Of a stretch of 10,953 nt of DNA, positions 1 to 6,912 are shown one piece after another. Both the position numbers and the translations under genes were made by a program. The stretch is from Bacteroidales bacterium UBA1757. GTDB lineage: Bacteria; Bacteroidota; Bacteroidia; Bacteroidales; UBA1402. Below the pieces are notes generated by a model. It searched no databases, was not told the DNA's origin, and saw only the letters and a program-made list of their open reading frames with translations. Positions within the stretch are counted from its first letter, which is position 1; every line of letters begins with the position of its first letter. The stretch lies in assembly GCA_002315625.1 (NCBI GenBank), contig DCHH01000084.1, positions 2,269 to 13,221 of the forward strand, in the 5' to 3' direction.

Positions 1-174
1 CGTCATCCTGAACTTGATTCAGGATTCCTTGTTCCACCACCAACCTCCTTCATACATCCCCGCTTCATCACGTGATCCCGGCTCAAGCCCGGGATGACGG
101 AAGGGTCAAGCCCGGGATGACGAGTAGTTCGAGCAACAACCGACGACAAAACCAAAGCCCGGGATGACGGGGCC
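1..174. repeat. Cluster of palindromic REP-like repeats downstream of folD
   Basis: This noncoding stretch holds four related units. The 15-base core AAGCCCGGGATGACG occurs exactly at 85-99, 108-122 and 155-169. A diverged copy in the opposite orientation starts at base 1 (CGTCATCCTGAACTT, three mismatches to the inverted core). Two units are complete hairpins: 5-12 pairs with 18-25 (ATCCTGAA/TTCAGGAT, 5-base loop), and 75-81 pairs with 89-95 (ATCCCGG/CCGGGAT, 7-base loop). The units at 108 and 155 keep only one arm. Short GTCATCC...GGATGAC palindromes of this kind are common intergenic repeats in many bacterial genomes. I infer a REP-like family that accumulated after the last gene of the operon. 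The window begins inside the cluster, so it may extend further left. I see no coding sequence here. Confidence 0.75.
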
Positions 175-176
175 TT
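148..176 (-). terminator. Possible weak terminator hairpin formed by the repeat next to folD
   Basis: On the minus strand, AAGGCCC (176-170, overlapping the folD stop codon) can pair with GGGCTTT (160-154), counting one G-U pair, around a 9-base loop. A T-rich run, TTTGGTTTT, covers 156-148. This resembles a weak intrinsic terminator built from the repeat copy nearest folD. The T tract is interrupted by GG, so the call is tentative. Confidence 0.3.
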
Positions 177-1056
177 ATTTGTAGATGGCCTTGCTGCCGG
201 CCAGAAGGGTGTTCTTCATCAGAGAGACAATGGTCATCGGCCCGACACCGCCAGGAACCGGGGTGATAAACGAGCACTTTGGGGCGACATTGTCGAAATC
301 GACATCACCCGTCAGCTTGAAGCCGCTCTTGGTAAGGGTTGAAGGAACGCGTGTAGTTCCCACATCAATAACCGCAGCCCCCTCACGAACCATATCAGCC
401 GTGAGAAAATGAGGCTTACCCAATGCACAGACAATAATATCGGCCGAGAGGCACTGCTCGCGAATGTCGGTCGAACGGCTGTGGACGACCGTCACGGTTG
501 CATCACCCGGATAATCCTTGCGCATCAGGAGGTTAGCCAACGGCTTGCCCACGATGTTGCTACGGCCAATCACAACCACATGCTTCCCGCGAGTCTCGAC
601 GTTATAGCGGCGAAGCAGCTCGATAATCCCTGCCGGGGTAGCCGACAGGAATGCAGGCAGACCGATACTTGCCCGCCCGACGTTGATGGGATGGAAACCG
701 TCAACATCCTTGCGGTAATCGATTGCCTCGATAATCTTCTGCTCGTCAATATGCTTAGGCAGAGGGAGTTGAACAATAAACCCATCCACACTGTCATCCT
801 TATTGAGCCCGTCGATAGCCTCTAAAAGCTCAACTTCGGTTACCGTGTCCTCAAAACGGATCAGTGTCGATTTGAAGCCGCAGACACCGCAGGCTTTCAC
901 CTTGTTGGCAACGTATGTCTCACTGCCGCCGTCGTGACCGACCAGAATAGCGGCAAGATGAGGAGCACGCTTGCCATGAGCCACCATAAGAGCCACCTCT
1001 TCGGCTATCTCCTTTTTTATCTGTTCAGATACTGCTTTTCCGTCAATAAGTTGCAT
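175..1056 (-). CDS. folD: Bifunctional methylenetetrahydrofolate dehydrogenase / methenyltetrahydrofolate cyclohydrolase
   Basis: FolD interconverts 5,10-methylene-, 5,10-methenyl- and 10-formyl-tetrahydrofolate in the cytoplasm, supplying one-carbon units for purine and formyl-Met-tRNA synthesis. At 293 residues the length is normal. The catalytic domain shows SETYVANK with Tyr48 and Lys52, VDGFIVQLPLP with Gln96, and KDVDGFHP with Asp119; these are the family's catalytic and folate-binding positions. The nucleotide-binding domain has GRSNIVGKP (164-172), and the signature TPVPGGVGPMT lies at 265-275. The ATG lies 5 bp after the ffh stop, so the two genes are probably co-transcribed. It is the last gene of the unit, followed by palindromic repeats. 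Identification is secure from the motifs. Confidence 0.97.
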   Translation of the reverse strand: MQLIDGKAVSEQIKKEIAEEVALMVAHGKRAPHLAAILVGHDGGSETYVANKVKACGVCGFKSTLIRFEDTVTEVELLEAIDGLNKDDSVDGFIVQLPLPKHIDEQKIIEAIDYRKDVDGFHPINVGRASIGLPAFLSATPAGIIELLRRYNVETRGKHVVVIGRSNIVGKPLANLLMRKDYPGDATVTVVHSRSTDIREQCLSADIIVCALGKPHFLTADMVREGAAVIDVGTTRVPSTLTKSGFKLTGDVDFDNVAPKCSFITPVPGGVGPMTIVSLMKNTLLAGSKAIYK

Positions 1057-1061
1057 GGCTG

Positions 1062-2393
1062 TTATCTCTTTTTCTTGCCACCGTGTGTGGGCTGTCCGGG
1101 ACGTTTCATTGAACTCACAGTCTTCATCATCTTGCGGGTATCCTCAAAGCGCTTCATCAGGTTGTTAACCTCTTGAATGGAAGTACCGCTTCCAGCTGCG
1201 ATACGGTTGCGACGACTGGAGTTGATTTCTTCCGGATGCTCTCTCTCGAACGGAGTCATCGATGAAATGATGGCCTCAATACCCTTGAAAGCGTTTTCAT
1301 CGATATCAACATTCTTCATGACCTTGCTCATACCGGGAATCATCGAAGCCAGATCCTTGATATTACCCATCTTCTTGATTTGGGCCAGCTGGTCGCGGAA
1401 GTCATTGAAATCGAACTGGTTCTTGAGGATTTTCTTCTGCAGGCGGCGGGCTTCCTGCTCATCGTACTGCTCCTGGGCGCGCTCAACGAGTGAAACCACG
1501 TCGCCCATACCAAGGATACGGTCAGCCATACGACGGGGATGGAACACATCGACGGCATCCATCTTTTCTCCAGTTCCGATGAACTTGATAGGCTTTTCGA
1601 CCACGCTGCGGATTGAAAGGGCGGCACCTCCACGGGTATCACCGTCCAACTTGGTCAGCACCACGCCGTCGAAATCGAGGCGGTCGTTGAACTCCTTAGC
1701 CGTGTTGACTGCATCCTGACCGGTCATGGCATCGACCACGAAAAGGATTTCCTGCGGATGGACAGCCTCCTTGATGGCAGCAATCTCGGCCATCATCAGT
1801 TCATCAACCGCGAGACGTCCGGCGGTATCTATTATCACAAGGTCGTTACCCTGTTTCTTGGCCTCAGCAATTGCATTCTGGGCAATACTGACAGGATTCT
1901 TCGAAGCCTCCTCGCTATAGACCGGTACACCAATCTGCTCACCCAATACCTTGAGCTGTTCAATTGCAGCGGGACGATAGACGTCGCAAGCCACCAGAAG
2001 AGGATGACGACCCCGCTTGGACTTGAACATATTGGCCAGCTTGCACGAGAAAGTGGTCTTACCAGAGCCTTGAAGACCCGACATAAGAATGACGGCGGGG
2101 CTTCCCTTGATGTTCACATCCACACTCTCACCGCCCATCAGACGGGTCAGTTCCTCATGGACAATCTTGATCATCATCTCCTGCGGCTTGACAGCCGTAA
2201 GGACCTTCTGACCAATGGCCTTCTCCTTCACCTCGTCGGTGAACTGCTTGGCAGTCTTGTAGTTAACATCGGCATCCAAAAGTGCACGACGTACATCCTT
2301 CAAGGTTTCGGCCACATTGATGTCGGTAATCTTGCCTTCACCTTTCAATATCTTGAATGAGCGTTCAAGACGTTCGCTTAGGTTCTCAAACAT
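1062..2393 (-). CDS. ffh: Signal recognition particle GTPase Ffh (SRP54)
   Basis: Ffh binds 4.5S/SRP RNA and hydrophobic signal sequences on nascent chains, then docks with FtsY to bring ribosomes to the Sec translocon. The 443 residues show the full N-G-M layout. The N domain covers about 1-95. The G domain has the P-loop GLQGSGKT (106-113), DVYRPAA (137-143), DTAGR (189-193) and TKLDGD (247-252). The methionine-rich M domain follows from about 300, with the RNA-binding motif RRNRIAAGSGT at 394-404 and a basic tail ending GGKKKR. The ATG at 2393 has no Shine-Dalgarno sequence, which is usual in Bacteroidota. A 49-bp gap with a promoter-like sequence precedes it, and folD follows after 5 bp. 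Confidence 0.98.
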   Translation of the reverse strand: MFENLSERLERSFKILKGEGKITDINVAETLKDVRRALLDADVNYKTAKQFTDEVKEKAIGQKVLTAVKPQEMMIKIVHEELTRLMGGESVDVNIKGSPAVILMSGLQGSGKTTFSCKLANMFKSKRGRHPLLVACDVYRPAAIEQLKVLGEQIGVPVYSEEASKNPVSIAQNAIAEAKKQGNDLVIIDTAGRLAVDELMMAEIAAIKEAVHPQEILFVVDAMTGQDAVNTAKEFNDRLDFDGVVLTKLDGDTRGGAALSIRSVVEKPIKFIGTGEKMDAVDVFHPRRMADRILGMGDVVSLVERAQEQYDEQEARRLQKKILKNQFDFNDFRDQLAQIKKMGNIKDLASMIPGMSKVMKNVDIDENAFKGIEAIISSMTPFEREHPEEINSSRRNRIAAGSGTSIQEVNNLMKRFEDTRKMMKTVSSMKRPGQPTHGGKKKR

Positions 2394-2422
2394 AACGGTT
2401 CTATATATCGGTTTTCAGACCG

Positions 2423-2453
2423 CGAAATTACAATTATATCGGCTATTTGTCAA
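2423..2453 (-). promoter_or_regulatory. Putative Bacteroides-type promoter for ffh-folD
   Basis: On the minus strand TTG at 2453-2451 is followed, after a 20-base spacer, by TAATTTCG at 2430-2423. This matches the Bacteroides primary-sigma consensus (-33 TTG/TTTG, -7 TAnnTTTG) at five of six fixed -7 positions with suitable spacing. Transcription would begin near 2415-2420, leaving a leader of roughly 20-30 nt before the ffh ATG. The -33 element overlaps the last codons of the nuclease gene. This is one of only two gaps of about 50 bp in the gene string, which supports a separate ffh-folD unit. Confidence 0.5.
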
Positions 2454-3456
2454 GAGGAATGTCCATATAGACGGGCAGGTGGTCGCTGTAACCGCCCTGA
2501 TAATGATAGCCGTTGTAAGTGCGGAAAGGTTTCTTTCCGAGGTATTTGGAATCATCCGTCAGCAGGAAATCTGCAGCAAAGACATGGGCACGGATGTTTT
2601 TCAGAGATTTCGAAACGACCATCTGGTCGAGCATTGACCAAGTCTCGTGATATTTATAGCTCTTGATTTTCTCTTGGTTCTCAAGCGGATACATAAGATT
2701 GAACAGCGAGAGCGAATTAACATTCTTCCGCTCGGAAGGATGCATCGCCTTCAGATGCTTTTTGACCGACTCCTCGTACGGAGCATCGTTGAAGTCGCCC
2801 ATAATGACCAGTCGGGCTTTAGGACTGGCTGTCAGGATGGAATCAGCCAAAGCCCTCAACTTGTCGGCAACAAAGCAACGATAGGGACGCGACTCATCCT
2901 CCCCACCCGACTTGGAGGGCCAGTGCGACACAACTACATGCAAATCCTTGCCGTCTGGGAGGGTTCCTCGCACGTAAAGCAGGTCGCGTGTCTTCTTCTG
3001 TGGATCTTGAGGAAATTTAATCGCTATGAATTGAGTATGTACTGGCTTGAAAATGTAGCGGTTATACAACAGGCACACATCTATGCCCCGCCTGTCGGGT
3101 GATTCCCGGTGAACCATACGGTACGAGTCGCTCATATTCGCCTTTGAGAGAAGTTTTTTCACCACAGCGGCCTTCTCGACCTCGGCCATGCCGATAAGTT
3201 CGGGAAACGACCCGTCCTCACCCATGCAGGCCAGTACCTTGGCTATATTTTCGGTCTTTTTCCAAAACCTGTTGTATGTCCAATGATAGTCGCCGTCGGT
3301 GGTGAAATCCTCATCATTCTTCCCCGGGTCGTCTGTACAATCGAAGAAGTTCTCCACATTGTAAAAGGCCACACGGACCTTCGTCTGTGCGCATGAGACA
3401 GAGGCATAAAGCAGTGAGGCACAACACACCAACCATGTCAGAAGACTTCTTCTCAT
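2443..3456 (-). CDS. Secreted endonuclease/exonuclease/phosphatase-family protein
   Basis: This 337-residue protein has the metal-dependent EEP (DNase I-like) fold, whose members cleave phosphodiester or phosphate-ester bonds in nucleic acids, lipids or inositol phosphates. An N-terminal signal peptide (positive MRR, hydrophobic 5-20, SCA before Gln24) points to export. Cys22 is an unlikely lipobox cysteine because the preceding residues are Ser-Val-Ser. The EEP motifs are present in order: NVEN (33-36), AEVE with Glu92, RRGIDV (122-127), SHWPS (177-181), GDFND (220-224), LDQ (276-278) and SDH (324-326). The catalytic set therefore looks complete, but the substrate cannot be read from sequence. 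Nucleotide scavenging in the periplasm is one possibility. The ATG lies 4 bp after the rseP stop, so it is probably co-transcribed with rseP. Confidence 0.9.
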   Translation of the reverse strand: MRRSLLTWLVCCASLLYASVSCAQTKVRVAFYNVENFFDCTDDPGKNDEDFTTDGDYHWTYNRFWKKTENIAKVLACMGEDGSFPELIGMAEVEKAAVVKKLLSKANMSDSYRMVHRESPDRRGIDVCLLYNRYIFKPVHTQFIAIKFPQDPQKKTRDLLYVRGTLPDGKDLHVVVSHWPSKSGGEDESRPYRCFVADKLRALADSILTASPKARLVIMGDFNDAPYEESVKKHLKAMHPSERKNVNSLSLFNLMYPLENQEKIKSYKYHETWSMLDQMVVSKSLKNIRAHVFAADFLLTDDSKYLGKKPFRTYNGYHYQGGYSDHLPVYMDIPLDK

Positions 3457-3460
3457 GGCA

Positions 3461-4846
3461 TCATAGAGTGCTTATCCACCTTAGAAGGTCATTGCCGTTG
3501 GCATAGACTAGTAGTAGCAGGAGAATAATCATACCGACCATCTGAGCCCTTTCCAGGAACTTGTCGGATGGCTTGCGGCGGGTAACGACCTCGACAAGCA
3601 GGAAGAGAATATGTCCGCCATCAAGTCCCGGGATGGGCAGTATGTTCATGAACGCCAGAATGATGGATAGGAATGCCGTAGTTGACCAGAACACTTCCCA
3701 GTTCCACACAGACGGGAAAAGCCCGCCAATGGTACCGAAACCACCAAGATTCTGTGCACCCTCCTTTGTAAAGACATACTTGAAATCACCCACATAACCT
3801 TTCAAAGTCTCAACCCCTTTGCGAATACCTGCCGGGATGGAGGCAAACAGGTTATAATGAGCCGATTTGATAGGATAAATCATTGTCCACGAAGATGCGT
3901 GGAACCCTATGCGTGCCGTTGAATCAAGCTCTGCTGTCAGGGTCATGGGTACTCCGTCGCGGTAAATAGTGATACCAATTACGCTGTCGGGGAACTGTTG
4001 CAAAGTCTCGGTTAATATATCGAACGTCGGGGTTGGAATACCCTGTATGGCCACAATACTATCGCCAGCCATCAGTCCGGCACGACTACCTGGTGAATCA
4101 GGGGTAACATCATGAACCACAGTGGGATAGCGGTAGCCGGCAAAACCTTCACGGGCCGCCATCAGCCGCTGCATGAAGTCATCAGGCATCTCTATGTCGA
4201 AAAGCTCACCGTCGCGCTTGACCGTAACAATCCTGGCCTCAGCCATGGTACGGAGGGCTTTTTCATCATACTGCTCAAAATCGACTCCATCGGCCGACCA
4301 GAGGATATCGCCGTCGCGGAACCCCATTTCCTGGGCCACGGGAGCATAGACCATTCCCATCGAGACCTCGTGGGCCGGGACATAGCGCTCGCCCCAGATA
4401 TTCAGGATTGCAGCATAAAGCAGCAGGGCCAGCAGGAAATTGAAAAGTACGCCACCGGCCATAATCAGCAGCCGCCAGCCGGCCGACTTTGTGCGGAATT
4501 CCCAAGGCTGCGGCTCGGAGGCGAGCTGAGAGGCATCCTTCGTCTCGTCAATCATGCCGGCAATGGAGCAATACCCTCCAAGAGGCACCCAACCAATGCC
4601 CCACATCGTTGTCTCAGGGTAATTCTTCCAGTGCTCCGGCGGGTTCTTCGAAAGGAAACTGAACTCCATCTTTCCGTTGATTCGCTTCATGCGGAACAGC
4701 GAGAAGCCCGGATTGAAGAAGAGGTAGAAACTCTCAACGCGAGTTTTCGACCACTTTGCAAAGAGCAGGTGACCGAATTCATGAATTACGATGAGTATAG
4801 AAAGGCTGGCAATCAGTTGCAGCAGCTTGATAAAAAACGGTGACAT
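3461..4846 (-). CDS. rseP: RIP metalloprotease RseP (site-2 protease, M50)
   Basis: RseP-type enzymes are inner-membrane zinc proteases that cut transmembrane segments of anti-sigma factors and leftover signal peptides. In the 461 residues the zinc motif HEFGH sits at 22-26 in the first membrane helix. A second helix carries the conserved MAGGVLFNFLLA (129-140). Two PDZ-like domains fill about 160-320, the second with SPGSRAGLMAGDSIVAI (251-267). The third zinc-ligand region NILPIPGLDGGHI (401-413) lies in a C-terminal helix, followed by a last helix at about 436-450. All expected active-site residues are present. It follows dxr by 8 bp, a dxr-rseP pairing seen in many bacteria. Its substrate here is unknown; I see no anti-sigma gene in the window. 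Confidence 0.95.
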   Translation of the reverse strand: MSPFFIKLLQLIASLSILIVIHEFGHLLFAKWSKTRVESFYLFFNPGFSLFRMKRINGKMEFSFLSKNPPEHWKNYPETTMWGIGWVPLGGYCSIAGMIDETKDASQLASEPQPWEFRTKSAGWRLLIMAGGVLFNFLLALLLYAAILNIWGERYVPAHEVSMGMVYAPVAQEMGFRDGDILWSADGVDFEQYDEKALRTMAEARIVTVKRDGELFDIEMPDDFMQRLMAAREGFAGYRYPTVVHDVTPDSPGSRAGLMAGDSIVAIQGIPTPTFDILTETLQQFPDSVIGITIYRDGVPMTLTAELDSTARIGFHASSWTMIYPIKSAHYNLFASIPAGIRKGVETLKGYVGDFKYVFTKEGAQNLGGFGTIGGLFPSVWNWEVFWSTTAFLSIILAFMNILPIPGLDGGHILFLLVEVVTRRKPSDKFLERAQMVGMIILLLLLVYANGNDLLRWISTL

Positions 4847-4854
4847 AACAATAG

Positions 4855-6024
4855 CTACTTTATAATTTCGGATGCAATCCGGCGGGCTTCCTCATCAGAA
4901 AAAACATAACACTCATAATCGGGGTGGGCGACAAAGACAGCCCGCTGCATAGTCTTTTCAATAACAGTTGACATCGCCTTGAAGCCGATACGGTCGGCAA
5001 GGAAAGCCGCCACGGCCACCTCGTTTGCCGCATTCAGGATGCACGGCATATTTCCTCCGGCCTTGATGGCCTCGTATGCCAATGCCAGATTGCGGAACTT
5101 CTGCGTGTCGGGCTTCTCGAAGTCGAGTTTACCGATGGCCGGAAAATCGACCCTCTTGTAGGCAGTCTGCAAACGCTCGGGATAAGCAAAGGCATACAGA
5201 ATCGGCAGTTTCATATCCGGCAGTCCAAGCTGAGCCTTGACAGCGCCGTCGCGGAACTGTACCATAGAATGGACTATCGACTGAGGATGCACAAGCACCT
5301 CGATTTTGTCTGCAGGTACGCCAAAAAGCCATTTAGCCTCCATAACCTCGAAGCCCTTGTTCATCATTGAGGCCGAGTCAATCGTGATTTTCGCCCCCAT
5401 CTGCCAGTTCGGATGCTTCAGGGCCTGGGCCTTGGTGACATGCTCAAGCATCTCCTCTGTGTAGGTACGGAACGGGCCGCCGGAAGCTGTCAGCAGAATC
5501 TTCTCAATCGGATTGTTCATTTCCAGGCACTGGAAGATTGCCGAGTGTTCAGAATCGACGGGGAGAATCGGTGCCTTATACTGACGGGAGAGTTCGTTGA
5601 TAATCTCGCCTGCTACAACCATGGTCTCCTTATTTGCCAAGGCAATGGTCTTGCCAGCCTTCAACGCCTCCATAGTGGGCTTGAGTCCAGCATATCCCAC
5701 CATCGATGCAAGCACGATATCAATTGGGCCGGAAGAGACAATCTGCTCAATTGCCTTTGCTCCGGCATAAACCTTGATTGGAAGGTCCTTCAAAAGCTCC
5801 TTCAGCCGGGGATAGTGGCTTTCATTTGCGATGATAACCGCCTCGGGATTGAACTTACGGGCCTGCTCTGCCAGCAGATCCACCTGATTATTGGCAGTCA
5901 GGGCATAAACTTCAAAACGGTCAGGGAATTCCCGTATCACCTCCAGGGCCTGAGTACCGATCGAGCCGGTCGAGCCAAGGATGGCTATTTGCTTTTTCTG
6001 ATGATTTTCTGTCTGTTGAATCAT
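4855..6024 (-). CDS. dxr: 1-deoxy-D-xylulose 5-phosphate reductoisomerase
   Basis: Dxr converts 1-deoxy-D-xylulose 5-phosphate to 2-C-methyl-D-erythritol 4-phosphate with NADPH, the second step of the MEP isoprenoid pathway and the target of fosmidomycin. With the start at 6024 the protein has 389 residues, normal for the family. Visible motifs are the NADPH loop GSTGSIG (17-23), ANKET with Lys132, the metal ligands Asp157 and Glu159 in VDSEHSAIFQ, TASGGPF with Ser181, KHPNW with His204, and NKGFEVMEA (222-230) with Asn222, Lys223 and Glu226. The reading frame is open to 6072, but the ATG at 6024 overlaps the M23 stop in an ATGA junction and puts the Rossmann strand close to the N terminus, so I prefer it. 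Translation is probably coupled to the M23 gene. Confidence 0.97.
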   Translation of the reverse strand: MIQQTENHQKKQIAILGSTGSIGTQALEVIREFPDRFEVYALTANNQVDLLAEQARKFNPEAVIIANESHYPRLKELLKDLPIKVYAGAKAIEQIVSSGPIDIVLASMVGYAGLKPTMEALKAGKTIALANKETMVVAGEIINELSRQYKAPILPVDSEHSAIFQCLEMNNPIEKILLTASGGPFRTYTEEMLEHVTKAQALKHPNWQMGAKITIDSASMMNKGFEVMEAKWLFGVPADKIEVLVHPQSIVHSMVQFRDGAVKAQLGLPDMKLPILYAFAYPERLQTAYKRVDFPAIGKLDFEKPDTQKFRNLALAYEAIKAGGNMPCILNAANEVAVAAFLADRIGFKAMSTVIEKTMQRAVFVAHPDYECYVFSDEEARRIASEIIK

Positions 6025-6860
6025 TGGAACAGAATATAGTCTTCGGGGTTCAAGGGAAGCCCCTTGTACCATAATTCGAAATGTAGATGAGGCCTGGCCT
6101 CCTTGCCCGTATCACGTCCCACAAATGCGATTGGTTCACCGGCCTTAACCTGGCTGCCCGTATTCTTCAGAGACTCGGACATCTCACGATAGACGGAAAT
6201 AAAGTCGTTATTATGCTGTATCATAACCACATAGCCATCCGTTTGGGTATAACCTGCAAAGACCACCCTGCCATCAAGGACAGAAAGGACCGGCTGGCGA
6301 CGTGGAGCCATAATATCGATGCCATAATGCTGTTCCTTCTCATTGAACAGGCTGTCAATGGAACCTTTAAGCGGGGGATAGAAAAGCAGGCCGTCGGTGG
6401 ATGGCTTGGGGACAATCATGCTGAGATTGTACTTCTCCGACTCCTCATATTGGGCACGGAACTGCTTTTCAGCTTCAGATGGGCCTGCGATTGCCTCCTG
6501 ACGTGCCGCAAGCGTATCCATACTGAGAGTCGTATCCATGACGTAGGTACCGGAAACCATGCTGCGCACCAGCGTTAGATAGTGCTCCTGCTTGTCCAAC
6601 TGTTCGCTGAGAGAATCCATCCTGAAAGCATCCACCATCATCTGTTGCTTGAGCTCAGGATCCAGGTAGCCCGGGAGGATATGTCGGATAGGGGTTGCAA
6701 ACAGAATCACATAGAACAGGAAACATACCACTACGACGAAGCCACCCAGCATGAGTGACACCTTGAGACGGGTGAATCTGGTGGTATATTCCGTGTCAAG
6801 AGTATTGTCGTTCAGTATGGTTAGCCTGTAGGAAGGCTTGTTGTGCTTGTTTTTCGCCAT
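6021..6860 (-). CDS. Membrane-anchored M23 (LytM-domain) peptidase-like protein
   Basis: The 279-residue protein has a basic cytoplasmic N terminus, one membrane helix at about 35-55, a linker likely to be helical (about 66-145), and a C-terminal LytM domain facing the periplasm. M23 enzymes cut peptide crosslinks in peptidoglycan, and some inactive members activate amidases instead. The zinc-site residues are seen: His178 and Asp182 (HYGID) and His258/His260 (HLH). However, the catalytic YxH motif reads Tyr224-Arg-Glu226, so the usual histidine is a glutamate (GAG). Activity is therefore uncertain. I chose the ATG at 6860 (MAKNKH); an upstream in-frame TTG at 6881 overlaps a promoter-like element. 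The gene overlaps dxr by 4 bp. M23 genes beside dxr are, as far as I recall, common in Bacteroidales. Confidence 0.9.
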   Translation of the reverse strand: MAKNKHNKPSYRLTILNDNTLDTEYTTRFTRLKVSLMLGGFVVVVCFLFYVILFATPIRHILPGYLDPELKQQMMVDAFRMDSLSEQLDKQEHYLTLVRSMVSGTYVMDTTLSMDTLAARQEAIAGPSEAEKQFRAQYEESEKYNLSMIVPKPSTDGLLFYPPLKGSIDSLFNEKEQHYGIDIMAPRRQPVLSVLDGRVVFAGYTQTDGYVVMIQHNNDFISVYREMSESLKNTGSQVKAGEPIAFVGRDTGKEARPHLHFELWYKGLPLNPEDYILFQ

Positions 6861-6878
6861 GGAGAAACTGTTTGGCGA

Positions 6879-6886
6879 CAAAGATA
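6879..6886 (-). promoter_or_regulatory. Putative promoter -7 element upstream of the M23 gene
   Basis: The minus strand reads TATCTTTG, an exact match to the Bacteroides -7 consensus TAnnTTTG, within the 52-bp gap between the ABC gene and the M23 ATG. Transcription would begin about 5-8 bases downstream, giving a leader of only some 10-15 nt. The -33 side is weak: the nearest TTG (6912-6910) is 23 bases away, slightly too far. The site could start a second unit, M23-dxr-rseP-nuclease. Confidence 0.5.
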
Positions 6887-6912
6887 ACGATTTTTTCGGA
6901 AAAGCCGGTCAA

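Noticed and set aside
1..174. CRISPR array from the repeated core sequence
   Set aside because: The copies are 23 and 47 bp apart, one is inverted, several are truncated, there are no even spacers and no cas genes are visible.
2433..2453. E. coli-like promoter TTGACA / TATAAT before ffh
   Set aside because: Both hexamers are present on the minus strand but only 9 bases apart instead of about 17; the Bacteroides-type reading fits better.
4112..4843. Long plus-strand open frame of 243 codons opposite rseP
   Set aside because: It lies wholly antisense to rseP, whose motifs are complete, and its translation shows no recognisable domain.
5413..6039. Plus-strand open frame of 208 codons opposite dxr
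   Set aside because: It is antisense to the intact dxr gene and reads as a shadow frame with no domain pattern.
6025..6072. Upstream 16-codon extension of dxr
   Set aside because: It would lie inside the end of the M23 gene; the ATG at 6024 in the ATGA overlap gives the normal N terminus and length.
6861..6881. TTG start adding seven residues to the M23 protein
   Set aside because: The TTG overlaps the -7 promoter-like element, and the ATG at 6860 gives a typical basic N terminus before the membrane helix.
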